From: Pseudomonas rhizophila
GTDB lineage: Bacteria > Pseudomonadota > Gammaproteobacteria > Pseudomonadales > Pseudomonadaceae
Assembly (NCBI RefSeq): GCF_003033885.1
Contig: NZ_CP024081.1
Coordinates: 4,363,819-4,427,818 of the forward strand
Reading direction: 5' to 3'
Length of the DNA: 64,000 nt
Shown here: one piece after another, positions 1-8,800 of the stretch
How positions within the stretch are numbered: position 1 is the first letter of the stretch
How the letters are laid out: the number at the start of each line of letters is the position of its first letter
The notes under the pieces: model-generated
What the model saw: the letters and a program-made list of their open reading frames with translations, nothing else
What the model was told of the DNA's origin: nothing
Database searches by the model: none
Translations under genes and position numbers: made by a program

Positions 1-1824
1 AGTGGGAAACCATTGGAGAGCAAACCCGATGGCGCGCTCGACAAGCGCGACATCCAGAATTGGTTGAAGGCCTCCAGCCCCAAAACCGCTGGAGACGCTC
101 TGCTGTTCATCAACCAGGTAGCGAATGCCAGTGGGGTCTCCGGCATTGATACCGGTGACCTGGGCAAGGACGTCTTTGAAAACCCTGGCAACTATTCCGC
201 CGAACAGCGGGCTGCGGTGTTACAGGATCTGCTCAAGGCGCGACAGTTGATCATCGACGGTGCGGCTGCCGGTCTGTGGAGTGATGACTACGGTAAGGTG
301 TCCATCGCCAACGCTGTGCGCAGCCATCCAAATCCCAACAAGCTGCTTGCCGATGTCAACAGCCACATTGAGCAGTTACAAAGTGATCCCGAGGTGGTCA
401 AGTTTCTTAATGAAACCACCTCGACGCAGATGGCCAATCTATTTGAGGCAGTTCCTGGGTTAAAGGATTCGGTGCAAAAAAACTACGATGACATCAAGTC
501 CGGTGCAGCTCTTGATGCGCTATGGGAAAAGCATACGAAAGACGGCAGCACCGACCAACAGGCGGTGCTGGCCGAATACTTCTCGACGGCAACGCTTTAT
601 CAGGAAGCGCTCGGCATCAATGATCGGGCAGAAATTCAGAAGGGGCTCGCTGCCTCTCAGCATGCCCAGGCGTTCCAGGATTATTACGAGCAGTCGCTTG
701 TTTCCGGGACGCGACTGGAAGAACTGATGAAAACGGGCACCTTCGAAGAAGCGGTCGGCACCTTCTCCGCGGAGGTCGCGCTCTACAACGCGGCGCTGGA
801 TCCCAACGTCACCGCAGGTTTAGACCCGCAGTTGAACGACAATTTCAGCCGGATCGGGCGCGACAACGCCATGAAAGACGGCACTTTCGAGGATGTCAAG
901 CAAGCCCTGGGTATCAATGGCGGTGACGAGCTTGACGAGGCAAAAGTCAGGACGATGGCCGAGACGCTTATCCAGTCCAATCCAGAACTCGTGACCAATC
1001 CGGATGGCACCGTTGCAACGGCCGATCAGATCGTCGCGGGTGTCCGTTCGAATTGGGACATCCTGCGCCAAGGCACAAAGTCGCTTGCGGAATTGAAGTC
1101 GTCCTGGCTCAACCCCGACCTCAAGAACTTGTCTGACAAAGGGGGACTGCATGGCGTTAGCGGCATCTTCATGGCTGGCGTGACGATCGCCAAAGGCGCT
1201 CAGAATGGCGCAAACCTGACCGAACGAAACATCATAGACATCACCACCGGATCGGTCATGACGACGACCCTGCTCACCGAGGGTGGTGCCAAGAACCTGA
1301 AAAGCTACCTGAAAAACAAAGGAAACATTGATCTTGATCCGAAAATCAGAGCCTTTTTCGACGACCCCATAAAATCTCTCACTGGCACTGCCGACAAGTT
1401 TGAAAGCGGTGCCAAGGGTATCGGCGGTTTGGCCGGCATGGTTGCGGGTGCGTACGGAATCTTTGATGGCGTTCAGTCGATTCGCAAGGGCGACCCCGTC
1501 AGTGGTGGTATCAGCATCACTTCAGGCGCACTGGCGTCATTGTCAGGCCTGGCATCAGCGATTGAGGGCGGCGCAGGCCTTTTTGGCCATCTGGCAGTCA
1601 GGGCGGCGATGGCCCCGCTGGCTGGAGTCCTAGGCACCGTGGCGGCGGGCGTCGGCGCGGTTGCCCTGTTGCTTCCGGGCCTTATTGCGGAGGGCAAACG
1701 GCAGACTCAGCAAGACCACTTCGGCGACCTGCTTGGCGACTATCTGACACAGTACGAAATCGATGGCGTGGAGGGCGGTGATTTCAGTGACGTTCCCGAC
1801 GAGGACTGGCCGCAAACCGATTGA
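1..1824 (+). CDS. HrpK-like type III secretion protein, 5'-truncated by the window edge
   Basis: The reading frame is open from base 1, so the true start lies outside; the first possible internal start is a TTG at 13. About 600 residues are visible. An EF-hand-like run (KPDGALDKRDI) opens the visible part. The middle is helical and hydrophilic. The end carries a long Gly/Ala-rich hydrophobic stretch (roughly residues 465-560) and then a short hydrophilic tail containing KRQTQQDHFGDLLGDYLTQY. This layout resembles HrpK, a putative translocator/effector of Hrp type III systems in Pseudomonas. The family call comes from overall layout and remembered C-terminal similarity, not from a search. No type III apparatus gene is visible downstream, so it may be an orphan or the edge of a cluster lying to the left. 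Confidence 0.5.
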   Translation, partial: SGKPLESKPDGALDKRDIQNWLKASSPKTAGDALLFINQVANASGVSGIDTGDLGKDVFENPGNYSAEQRAAVLQDLLKARQLIIDGAAAGLWSDDYGKVSIANAVRSHPNPNKLLADVNSHIEQLQSDPEVVKFLNETTSTQMANLFEAVPGLKDSVQKNYDDIKSGAALDALWEKHTKDGSTDQQAVLAEYFSTATLYQEALGINDRAEIQKGLAASQHAQAFQDYYEQSLVSGTRLEELMKTGTFEEAVGTFSAEVALYNAALDPNVTAGLDPQLNDNFSRIGRDNAMKDGTFEDVKQALGINGGDELDEAKVRTMAETLIQSNPELVTNPDGTVATADQIVAGVRSNWDILRQGTKSLAELKSSWLNPDLKNLSDKGGLHGVSGIFMAGVTIAKGAQNGANLTERNIIDITTGSVMTTTLLTEGGAKNLKSYLKNKGNIDLDPKIRAFFDDPIKSLTGTADKFESGAKGIGGLAGMVAGAYGIFDGVQSIRKGDPVSGGISITSGALASLSGLASAIEGGAGLFGHLAVRAAMAPLAGVLGTVAAGVGAVALLLPGLIAEGKRQTQQDHFGDLLGDYLTQYEIDGVEGGDFSDVPDEDWPQTD

Positions 1825-1835
1825 GGGCTGTGCTG

Positions 1836-1970
1836 GCTTGCGGTAATTCGCGGCATGATCGAGGCATCAGCGATGCGCAGTTTATCGATGCCATATACGC
1901 GCAGTTGATGGTCGACCACCGATATCGTGTCTCGGCCCATTTTCGCGGAGCAGGACTGGTGCCAGGGGGC
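1836..1970 (-). pseudogene. GMC oxidoreductase C-terminal remnant
   Basis: On the minus strand one frame reads HQSCSAKMGRDTISVVD, then LRVYGIDKLRIADASIMPRIT. This is the C-terminal signature of glucose-methanol-choline oxidoreductases: the His before the KMG segment, then the conserved VVD..LRV.G...LR..DASIMP block. Only about 45 residues survive. The FAD-binding N-terminus is absent, and after the DASIMP block the sequence no longer follows the family (the usual GNTNAPT is missing). The left boundary near 1836 and the right one near 1970 are estimates. It abuts the alpha/beta-hydrolase remnant on the same strand in another frame, so two unrelated decayed genes have been joined. Confidence 0.75.
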
Positions 1971-2373
1971 GTGGGCGCGCCTTTACCTTGTTCGCCGCTG
2001 GTTTGCCCGGTCTCTGGCGCGAAGGCGGCGACATACACCAGCGCGCTGACCTTCGGATCGCTACCGGCCTCGGTAATCACGGTGCCACCCCAAGAGTGCC
2101 CGACTAGAACCACCTTCCTGCTGGTTGTTCAAGGCGCGGCGCGTCGCGGCAACATCGTCGACAAGCGAGGTGAGCGGGTTTTGCACAACCGTAACGGCCA
2201 CTCCCTTGGGCTTGGAGCAGTGGCACCACTTTGGCCCAATCGGAGCCGTCGGCGAACGTGCCGTGTACGATCACCACGGAGGGCGTTGTATCCTGCGCGT
2301 GACTGGCGCTTGCGGTGAAGGTACCGGCCAGGGCAAAAGCGACGGTAGCGATTTTCGATTTGATTGTTTTCAT
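1971..2373 (-). pseudogene. Alpha/beta hydrolase remnant with two frameshifts and a lost C-terminus
   Basis: An ATG at 2373 follows an AGGAG and starts a good signal peptide ending in SASHAQ, then VVIVHGTFADGSDWAKVVPLLQAQG, the start of a secreted alpha/beta hydrolase. Near 2201-2205 a frame change is needed to continue (VAVTVVQNPLTSLVDDVAATRRALNNQQ). A second near 2117 is needed to reach VVLVGHSWGGTVITEAG, which holds the nucleophile elbow GHSWGG, and then KVSALVYVAAFAPETGQ. Each shift is explained by one extra base. Homology stops near 1971, so the catalytic His half is gone and a GMC-oxidoreductase tail follows. It cannot make an active enzyme as it stands. Confidence 0.8.
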
Positions 2374-2461
2374 TGGATGAGCTCCTGTTCGGGAGTTCAA
2401 ATTCCGCTGACCGGCCTGCGATGTGGGCCTCGGTCAATTAGCCGACCCCGGGACATTTTTC

Positions 2462-3901
2462 ATGGATAGTGAGTTGCAACTGGACATCTCCCTGGGTGGG
2501 GCACTGGCGACGATCGCCCAGGTCGGTGACCTCAGCATGGGACAACCTCTCGGTCATTCCCGGCGCGTTGCCGCACTGGCGCGGATGCTTGCGCAGGCCC
2601 AGCACGGCGACGGTGACCACCTGAGGGTAGCGGAACAGGTTGCCTTGCTGCGCTGGTCCGGTTGCACCGCCAATGCCGAAGGCTTTGCGGATCTGCTGGG
2701 CGACGACGTCGATGGCCGCCGCGCGATGCTCGATTTGACGCTGGGCAATGAGCAAATGAACGCGGTGCATCAGGCAACCCCGCTTGCCGTTGTGCACTGT
2801 GAGGTGTCTGGAGCCATTGCCAAAACCCTCCAGCTCGGTGCCACCGTCGAGGCGGGGTTGTGTCGCGTGTTCGAAACCTACGACGGCACTGGCCGGCCGC
2901 TGGGTCTGACCCATGAGCACATTCCGGAGGTCGCCTATCAGGTAGTACTTGCAGGCGATCTGGATATTCTCAGTCGTGCACACGGCCTGGATGCGGCGCT
3001 ACGCTGGATCAGAGAACAGTCGGATCGGCGCTATCCAGCGTCGCTGGTATCGTTGCTTCTGGAGAACGCAAAGGACTGGCTGGCGGATCTGGAAACGCTG
3101 TGGAAAACCGTTGACCACGGGCATGAGCAGCGTTGCGTCTCACTGACGTTGGTGGGAGACATAATCGACTTGAAGCTGCCGTGGTTGGCAGGGCATTCGC
3201 GGCAGGTCGCGCATGTCGCCGTGGAAGCTGCACGCCTGTGGGGGCTGCGTGAACCGACTTTGACAGACATTGGCAAGTCCGCGCTCATCTACGGTCTCGG
3301 CCGGGCAGCTGTTTCGAACCACCTGTGGAATACCGCAGGAGCGCTGCCATACAGCGCTGCGGAGCGGGTCCGCCTTGTCCCTTACTGGACGCAACAGGCG
3401 CTTAGACCTATCACTGAACTGGCTGTGCCCGCAGAGATTGCAGCCCATGCCTATGAACGGCTCAACGGCAGTGGCTATTTTCGGGGCGTGGCGGGTGATG
3501 CGCTGTGTGCCGAGCATCGCCTGTTCGCCACATCGGTAGCCTGGGTCGCGCTAAGGGAAGCCAGGCCATGGCGATCGGCTTACGGCGAAGCGGATGCAGC
3601 CAGGCTGCTCAAACAGGATGCTGGCAATGGCTTGTTCGACAACGATGTTTGCGAAGCAGTCATTGCCGCCGCAGGTGGCGAGCGGCGGATGCGGCAACCG
3701 AAGGCTTCGTTACTCACGTCTCGCGAGTGCCGCATCCTGCTGGAGATCAGCCGTGGCGCCAGCAACAAGGAGGTGGCGCGGCTGCTGGACATCAGTCCGA
3801 GCACGGTTCGCACGCACATGGAAAGCATCTTTCGCAAACTGGAATGCTCGACCCGGGCAGCCGCTACCTTGAAGGGGCTGACACTGGGGTTGATTGCCTG
3901 A
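2462..3901 (+). CDS. Degenerate tandem HD-GYP-like domain protein with C-terminal LuxR HTH
   Basis: The protein has 479 residues from the ATG at 2462; an in-frame GTG at 2423 is possible but neither start has a clear Shine-Dalgarno. Two HD-like halves are seen. The first has GHSRRVAALARMLAQ; the second has GHSRQVAHVAVEAARLWGL, ALIYGLGRAAV and AYERLNGSGYFRG. In true HD-GYP proteins the latter two segments read HDIGK and HHERxDGxGYP; here the metal-binding HD is YG and the HE is YE, so hydrolysis of cyclic di-GMP is unlikely. The last 65 residues (LTSRECRILLEISRGASNKEVA...) are a LuxR/FixJ helix-turn-helix. It is probably a transcription factor with a ligand- or protein-sensing HD fold. Its target is not evident from its neighbours. 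Confidence 0.75.
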   Translation: MDSELQLDISLGGALATIAQVGDLSMGQPLGHSRRVAALARMLAQAQHGDGDHLRVAEQVALLRWSGCTANAEGFADLLGDDVDGRRAMLDLTLGNEQMNAVHQATPLAVVHCEVSGAIAKTLQLGATVEAGLCRVFETYDGTGRPLGLTHEHIPEVAYQVVLAGDLDILSRAHGLDAALRWIREQSDRRYPASLVSLLLENAKDWLADLETLWKTVDHGHEQRCVSLTLVGDIIDLKLPWLAGHSRQVAHVAVEAARLWGLREPTLTDIGKSALIYGLGRAAVSNHLWNTAGALPYSAAERVRLVPYWTQQALRPITELAVPAEIAAHAYERLNGSGYFRGVAGDALCAEHRLFATSVAWVALREARPWRSAYGEADAARLLKQDAGNGLFDNDVCEAVIAAAGGERRMRQPKASLLTSRECRILLEISRGASNKEVARLLDISPSTVRTHMESIFRKLECSTRAAATLKGLTLGLIA

Positions 3902-3922
3902 GCCAGGTCGGGTTGGCTTGAA

Positions 3923-4840
3923 TCAGGCGAGCCCGTCCTGACCGGCTTGACTGGCGCGTGCCAGGTCGATGAATGCCTTGGCTGCCGCGCTGGGGTTGCG
4001 GCGGTTCGGGTAGTACAGGCACAGCTTGTCTCTGGGCGGTGTCCAGTCTTCGAGAGTCCGCACGAACTGTCCGGTGCGGATTTCGTTGTGAACGTCCTGC
4101 TCCATGAAAAAACCGAGCCCCATGCCTTCCTGCACCGCCACCTTGACCACGCTGGATTCATCCAGCGTAAGTGGCCCGTTCACATCGAGGCGAGTCACTT
4201 CCCCGTCCCGCTCGAAATGCCACGGGAAAATCGCTCCATTCGGTAGTCGAACGCGGATGCAGCGATGCTGGAGCAGCTCGGATGGCGTTCGCGGTTTACC
4301 GTGTTTTTCGAAGTACGCCGGCGAACCGACCACCGCGTACCGTTGCGGCTGGCCGAGCGGGACCACAATCACGTCGTTCGGAACGAGGCTTGCTGAGCGC
4401 ACGCCGAAATCGAAGCCGTCAGCCACGATATCCACCAGACGGCCTTCGGTGACGAGGTCGATGTGTACTTGCGGATGATGCTGCAAGAACTCCATCACCA
4501 GTGGCAGGAGCGCCGATCGGGCAGCGCTGGCGAACGCATTGATACGCAGCGTGCCTGAGGGCCCGGCGTTATGCGATCGCACTGCATCGAGTGCAGCACG
4601 CAGATCCTGCAAGGCTGGCCCCACCTGCTCCAGAAATATCCTGCCGGCTTCGGTGATGGCCACGCTACGGGTCGTGCGATTGAACAGCCGCGATTCGAGG
4701 CGGGTTTCCAGTTGCGCGATGGTGTTGCTCAGCGCGGTGGTGGAGACGTCGAGATCGATAGCGGCTTGCCGAAACGAGCCCCTGCGTGCGACCGCTATAA
4801 CAGCGTCCAGCTCACTGAGGCCTAAACGATCTTGTGGCAT
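3923..4840 (-). CDS. LysR-family transcriptional regulator
   Basis: The protein has 305 residues, the usual LysR length. The N-terminal winged helix ([36 protein letters not shown]) is intact, and the substrate-binding region spans about residues 90-295. The gene is divergent from the NTF2-like/SDR pair that begins at 4947, the common arrangement in which a LysR protein controls the neighbouring operon. A perfect dyad lies between them at 4874-4894 and is a plausible binding site. The effector cannot be told from sequence. The sub-type resembles the regulators found beside small dehydrogenases in pseudomonads. Confidence 0.9.
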   Translation of the reverse strand: MPQDRLGLSELDAVIAVARRGSFRQAAIDLDVSTTALSNTIAQLETRLESRLFNRTTRSVAITEAGRIFLEQVGPALQDLRAALDAVRSHNAGPSGTLRINAFASAARSALLPLVMEFLQHHPQVHIDLVTEGRLVDIVADGFDFGVRSASLVPNDVIVVPLGQPQRYAVVGSPAYFEKHGKPRTPSELLQHRCIRVRLPNGAIFPWHFERDGEVTRLDVNGPLTLDESSVVKVAVQEGMGLGFFMEQDVHNEIRTGQFVRTLEDWTPPRDKLCLYYPNRRNPSAAAKAFIDLARASQAGQDGLA

Positions 4841-4873
4841 GGATTGTCCTGAATTTCGGGATTGGTCATAAAT

Positions 4874-4894
4874 GTTTGTCCCAGTTGAACAAAC
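4874..4894. promoter_or_regulatory. Probable LysR operator in a divergent promoter
   Basis: The arms GTTTGT and ACAAAC form a perfect inverted repeat separated by nine bases. It lies between the LysR gene (start 4840) and the NTF2-like gene (start 4947). The position and the T...A dyad form suit a LysR site; the assignment is inference. Confidence 0.5.
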
Positions 4895-4946
4895 TATCCG
4901 TCAGGCAGCAAGATTGCTCCAGGACATTCATCCAGGAGATCGGCAA

Positions 4947-5279
4947 ATGACCCTTCAGCTTCCCGACGTCGTGCAGACGTACTTTGCAATCAGCAATGGT
5001 GGCGATACAGCGCAACTTGCGAGCTGCTTCCGCTCTGACGCCACGGTTTGCGATGAAAGAAAAACGTACGAAGGAACGGCTGCCATCGAAGCCTGGCAAC
5101 AGGAGGCACGCAGAGCCTTCATCTATCAGGTCCAGCCACTGCAAGCCCTGCAAGGGCAGGGCGAGCTGACGGTCATTGCGCGCCTTGTTGGGAATTTCCC
5201 CGGTAGCCCGGTTCAACTGAGTTACCTCTTCACACTGGAAGGCGGTCTAATCCGTTCCCTGGAGATCACGCCATGCTGA
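4947..5279 (+). CDS. NTF2-like (SnoaL-type) small protein
   Basis: The protein has 110 residues from an ATG preceded by CCAGGAG. A longer in-frame start at 4872 would fall inside the presumed LysR operator, so 4947 is preferred. The pattern ([29 protein letters not shown]..., then [10 protein letters not shown]) is the cone-shaped NTF2-like fold used by SnoaL cyclases, limonene-epoxide hydrolases and ketosteroid isomerases. It has no signal peptide, so it should be cytosolic. Its stop overlaps the start of the SDR gene by seven bases, implying translational coupling and a shared substrate. The chemistry is not predictable from the fold alone. Confidence 0.8.
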   Translation: MTLQLPDVVQTYFAISNGGDTAQLASCFRSDATVCDERKTYEGTAAIEAWQQEARRAFIYQVQPLQALQGQGELTVIARLVGNFPGSPVQLSYLFTLEGGLIRSLEITPC

Positions 5280-6049
5280 ATCTAGGTTTGACTGGCAAGC
5301 GGGTCCTCGTCACCGGTGGCACCAAAGGCATCGGCAAGGCTGTCGTCGAGTTGTTACTGGCCGAGGGTGCGAAGGTCATTACCTCGGCCAGGCAGGTGGA
5401 CGTGGAAATGCCGGGCGCTCTTCTGATTGCGGCTGATCTGTCGACCCGGGAAGGTTGTGATGTACTGATCGCCGCGATCCAACAGCGGCTGGGTGGCGTG
5501 GACATCATGATCCACGTCCTGGGTGGTTCGTCGGCACCCGGCGGCGGTTTTGCTGCGCTGGACGAGGAACAGTGGCAACGAGAGCTCAGCTTGAACCTGT
5601 TGCCGGCGGTGCGCCTCGATCGCGCTTTGCTCCCGGGGATGCTGGAGCGCAGGGAAGGGGTCGTCATCCACGTCACCTCCATCCAGAGTCGGCTGCCACT
5701 GCCGGAGGCTACAACAGCTTACGCGGCGGCCAAGGCCGCGCTTTCGACGTACAGCAAAAGTTTATCGAAAGAGGTTTCGCCCAGAGGCGTCCGCGTGGTT
5801 CGGGTTTCGCCGGGCTGGGTTGAAACCGAAGCGTCGGTCGCATTGGCCGAGCGACTCGCGCAGGAGGCAGGTACTGACTACCAAGGCGGCAAAGAGATCA
5901 TCATGAACGCACTTGGGGGTATCCCGCTCGGCCGCCCATCGACGCCTCGCGAAGTTGCTGACCTGATCGGTTTCCTGGCTTCGCCGCGAGCGGCATCTAT
6001 CACGGGAAGTGAGTTTGTGATCGACGGCGGAACAGTACCAACGGTTTAG
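5273..6049 (+). CDS. Short-chain dehydrogenase/reductase
   Basis: The protein has 258 residues, a classical SDR. The NAD(P) motif TGGTKGIG is at about residues 14-21. The catalytic Ser is in [10 protein letters not shown] and the Tyr-Lys pair in YAAAK. The C-terminus ends [14 protein letters not shown], typical of this family. The gene begins inside the last codons of the NTF2-like gene and forms one operon with it, probably under the divergent LysR gene. The preference for NADP or NAD and the substrate are unknown. It converges on the LacI gene, with about 75 bases between them. Confidence 0.9.
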   Translation: MLNLGLTGKRVLVTGGTKGIGKAVVELLLAEGAKVITSARQVDVEMPGALLIAADLSTREGCDVLIAAIQQRLGGVDIMIHVLGGSSAPGGGFAALDEEQWQRELSLNLLPAVRLDRALLPGMLERREGVVIHVTSIQSRLPLPEATTAYAAAKAALSTYSKSLSKEVSPRGVRVVRVSPGWVETEASVALAERLAQEAGTDYQGGKEIIMNALGGIPLGRPSTPREVADLIGFLASPRAASITGSEFVIDGGTVPTV

Positions 6050-6124
6050 CCGTGAGGTAGATCCGACAGGCATAAGCAGGAAGGCCGTGCCATCAAAGAC
6101 CGAGCAGGTTGTACCGCCAGCCCA

Positions 6125-7174
6125 TCAGCTTTGGGTATTTTCCGATGTCACAATCTGCAGCGGAATATGCACCCGGTGACGCACAGGATCGAACTGCTGC
6201 GCAGTCTGCAATTCCACCATCAGATTCACCAGCGCCGTTGCGGTCTGGCGCGGCTGAGAGTCGATCACCACGTCGACCAAACCTTGGGCCAGGGCTTGAC
6301 GTGACAGCTCGGTGGACTCCTGCAAAATGCAGCACAGCGTCGGGCGCTTGGGCAGTTGCGCCAACGCGTTGATGATCCCGTCGCCACCGCCGCCTACCAC
6401 GCATAACCCGCGCAAATCGCTATGCCGAACCAGCAGGTCGAGGGTTGCTTCCTCGGTGATGTCGCAGTTATCCAGATTGATCAGCGGCTCCAGCGGGCGC
6501 AACCCAGGTGCGTGTTCGGCCAAGTAACTGTGCAAGCCTTCGACCCGCTCCTGGTGGCCAAGAAAGCGATGGCCACCGAGCAGGATGCCGATGCTGCCTT
6601 TGCGCGCGCCACAGGTGCGGGCCAGCAGCCACCCCATCGTGCGCCCGACTACTTGATTGTCCTGGCCGACATAGGGCTCGGCCGCCGCCTCATGAATGCC
6701 CGACAGCAGTGCCACCACGGGCACTCCGGCCCCGCGAATCTGGGCAAGGGCGGCGTTGATCAGCGGGTGGGCGAAGCTGACCACCGCCAGGCCGTCGCAT
6801 TGCACTGCCAACTGTTCGATCTGGGCAATGATGGCGCTGGGGGCGCGATCAAAAACGTATTCGAATTGGCAGGTCAGGTTGGCTCCGGCCTGGCGCTGCG
6901 CGGCATCGGTGATGGCTTGGGCCAGGTTGGCGTAGAACGCCTGGGCGGTGCCCAGCAGCAGGATGCCGAAACGGTACGTGGGGCGACGTTCGAGAATGCG
7001 TTGGCCGATCAGCCGCGCGGCAAAATAACCCACGGCTTCGGCGGCCTGAAGCACCTGTTCGGCAGTGGCTGGATTAACCGGGGCGCGAGCGTTGAGCACG
7101 CGGTCGACGGTGGCGACACTTAAGCCTGCGTGTTCGGCGACCGTGGCGATGGTGGGGCGTTTATTGTTATTCAT
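6125..7174 (-). CDS. LacI-family regulator of the moc-like operon
   Basis: The protein has 349 residues. The N-terminal LacI headpiece (PTIATVAEHAGLSVATVDRVLN) is followed by a periplasmic-binding-protein-like sensor domain from about residue 65 (RFGILLLGTAQAFYANL...), of the ribose/galactose-binding type, so a sugar or cyclitol effector is likely. The gene is divergent from the oxygenase-ferredoxin-reductase-isomerase operon starting at 7337. A perfect LacI-style dyad stands 19 bases upstream of its start, and a second imperfect one lies nearer the operon. Autoregulation plus control of the operon is the simple reading. Confidence 0.9.
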   Translation of the reverse strand: MNNNKRPTIATVAEHAGLSVATVDRVLNARAPVNPATAEQVLQAAEAVGYFAARLIGQRILERRPTYRFGILLLGTAQAFYANLAQAITDAAQRQAGANLTCQFEYVFDRAPSAIIAQIEQLAVQCDGLAVVSFAHPLINAALAQIRGAGVPVVALLSGIHEAAAEPYVGQDNQVVGRTMGWLLARTCGARKGSIGILLGGHRFLGHQERVEGLHSYLAEHAPGLRPLEPLINLDNCDITEEATLDLLVRHSDLRGLCVVGGGGDGIINALAQLPKRPTLCCILQESTELSRQALAQGLVDVVIDSQPRQTATALVNLMVELQTAQQFDPVRHRVHIPLQIVTSENTQS

Positions 7175-7192
7175 GATGAACCTTCAAAGCGT

Positions 7193-7212
7193 CTTGATAG
7201 AAAACTATCAAG
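7193..7212. promoter_or_regulatory. LacI-type operator 1
   Basis: The arms CTTGATAG and CTATCAAG form a perfect palindrome around AAAA, 20 bases in all. It lies between the divergent LacI gene (start 7174) and the moc-like operon (start 7337). Its perfect symmetry and position make it the probable operator of the adjacent LacI protein. Confidence 0.7.
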
Positions 7213-7234
7213 CCCCGCAGGAGCTGGATGATAG

Positions 7235-7256
7235 CTTGATAGGGAATGTATTCAAG
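7235..7256. promoter_or_regulatory. LacI-type operator 2, imperfect
   Basis: The arm CTTGATAG is repeated here and faces TATTCAAG after a six-base spacer. It is a weaker copy of the 7193-7212 dyad, about 43 bases downstream centre to centre. A pair of sites would fit looping or dual control of the divergent promoters. Confidence 0.5.
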
Positions 7257-7336
7257 CCCTTGAGGGGGTCTTCCACGCTCTCTATATTTTCTTACGCAAA
7301 GCACCTGACATCTCACGCTTGCGGAGAACAATAACA

Positions 7337-8425
7337 ATGTCTCAAGACAACACCGCCTCTACTCGGGACTATCGCCTGACCGGCCCTGAAGCCGCACGCG
7401 CGGCTGAAAAAGGCCTTGTATCGGCCAGTTGGTACCAGTCGCCCATCTCCCGTCAACGCATGAAGCAACTGATGCAGCGCCGCGACGGTCCGGCCTTGCT
7501 CGACACCGCCATCTGGCTGCTGGCCCTGCTGATCACCGGCTTCGGCGGCTACTGGTTCTGGGGCACTTGGGCTTGTGTGCCGTTTTTTCTTGCGTATGGC
7601 GTTCTGTACGCCACCGCCTCCAACCCGCGCTGGCATGAAACCGGCCACGGCACAGCTTTCAAGACTCGCTGGATGAATGATGCGCTCTACCAGGTGGCGA
7701 GCTTCATGTGCATGTTCGAGCCCCATGTGTGGCGCTGGAGCCATGCCCGGCACCATACCGACACCATCGTCGTCGGCCGCGATCCGGAAATCGTCGAACC
7801 GCGTCCACCGAGCTTGTTCATGATGCTGCTGAGCCTGTTCCAGATCCCGTTGCTGCTGAAGACGATGGGGGGCGTGTGCCGGCACGCGGTTGGCAAAATG
7901 GATGCCCAGGAACAGACGTTCATCCCTGAGTCCGAATGGCCCAAGGTGTTCCTGGCGGCCCGTATCTGGCTCGTGATTTACGCGGTTATCTTTGGCGCGG
8001 CGCTTTACCTGCACAGCTGGTTGCCGCTGATGTATATCGGCCTGCCCATCCTGTATGGCGGCTGGTTGTCCTACCTGTTTGGCCTCACCCAACATGTAGG
8101 CCTGGCGGAAGACGTGCTGGACCACCGCAGCAACTGCCGCACCATCTATATGAACCGGGTACTGCGCTTTCTGTACATGAACATGAATTATCACCTTGAG
8201 CACCACATGTACCCGATGGTGCCGTACCACGCCCTGGCGCAACTCCATGAAGAGATCCGCCACGACTGCCCGCCGCCTTACGCCAACATAGGTGAGGCCT
8301 TCAAGGAAATCATTCCGACCCTCTTGAAGCAGCGCAAGGACCCGACGTATTTCGTGCGACGCCCCGTCGGTAGCTCAAGGCCTGCCACCGACGCTCATCC
8401 ACAGGCTGAAGCCACCCTGGGCTGA
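7337..8425 (+). CDS. MocD-like membrane di-iron oxygenase (fatty-acid-desaturase fold)
   Basis: The protein has 362 residues from the ATG at 7337, chosen because GCGGAGAAC lies just upstream. Three histidine clusters of the membrane desaturase/hydroxylase superfamily are present: HETGH at 100-104, HARHH at 136-140 and HLEHH at 286-290. Hydrophobic segments lie near 56-95 and 205-250. It is followed at once by a Rieske ferredoxin and a ferredoxin reductase, a full electron chain. The same trio, mocD-mocE-mocF, demethylates the rhizopine 3-O-methyl-scyllo-inosamine in Sinorhizobium. An O-demethylase or hydroxylase on a sugar-like compound is therefore more likely than fatty-acid desaturation. 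The exact substrate is inference. Confidence 0.8.
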   Translation: MSQDNTASTRDYRLTGPEAARAAEKGLVSASWYQSPISRQRMKQLMQRRDGPALLDTAIWLLALLITGFGGYWFWGTWACVPFFLAYGVLYATASNPRWHETGHGTAFKTRWMNDALYQVASFMCMFEPHVWRWSHARHHTDTIVVGRDPEIVEPRPPSLFMMLLSLFQIPLLLKTMGGVCRHAVGKMDAQEQTFIPESEWPKVFLAARIWLVIYAVIFGAALYLHSWLPLMYIGLPILYGGWLSYLFGLTQHVGLAEDVLDHRSNCRTIYMNRVLRFLYMNMNYHLEHHMYPMVPYHALAQLHEEIRHDCPPPYANIGEAFKEIIPTLLKQRKDPTYFVRRPVGSSRPATDAHPQAEATLG

Positions 8426-8461
8426 CACCCTCCGGCTGTATCCCGAACAAGAGAAAACGCC

Positions 8462-8782
8462 ATGAACGATCAATGGATCGATGTATGCGCCGTGGGCGAA
8501 ATCAATGAAGAAGATGTCATTCGCTTCGACCACGGTCCGCATACCTATGCCATCTACCGCTCTGCTGACAACGAGTTTTTTGCCACCGCTGGCCTGTGTA
8601 CTCATGAGTCGATCCGCCTGGCTGACGGCCTGGTGATGGACCACGTCATCGAGTGCCCCAAGCACAACGGGCGCTTTGACTATCGCACCGGCAAAGCCTT
8701 GGGGGCGCCAGTGTGCGTCAACCTCAAGACCTTTCCGGTACGGGTCGACGCGGGGCGGGTTCTGCTCGCCATTTCAGCTTGA
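8462..8782 (+). CDS. MocE-like Rieske [2Fe-2S] ferredoxin
   Basis: The protein has 106 residues. The Rieske ligands are clear: Cys46-x-His48 (CTH) and Cys65-x2-His68 (CPKH). The length and lack of a signal peptide or other domain indicate a soluble Rieske-type ferredoxin rather than a full oxygenase. It should pass electrons from the reductase encoded just downstream to the membrane di-iron enzyme encoded just upstream. The surrounding gene order matches the mocDEF set. The gene lies 36 bases after its upstream neighbour. Confidence 0.9.
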   Translation: MNDQWIDVCAVGEINEEDVIRFDHGPHTYAIYRSADNEFFATAGLCTHESIRLADGLVMDHVIECPKHNGRFDYRTGKALGAPVCVNLKTFPVRVDAGRVLLAISA

Positions 8783-8800
8783 CCGCCAGGAGTGCACGCC

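Noticed and set aside
1821..2469. Plus-strand frames of 165 and 114 codons over the decayed region
   Set aside because: They are mirror frames of the minus-strand hydrolase and GMC remnants, which carry real motifs.
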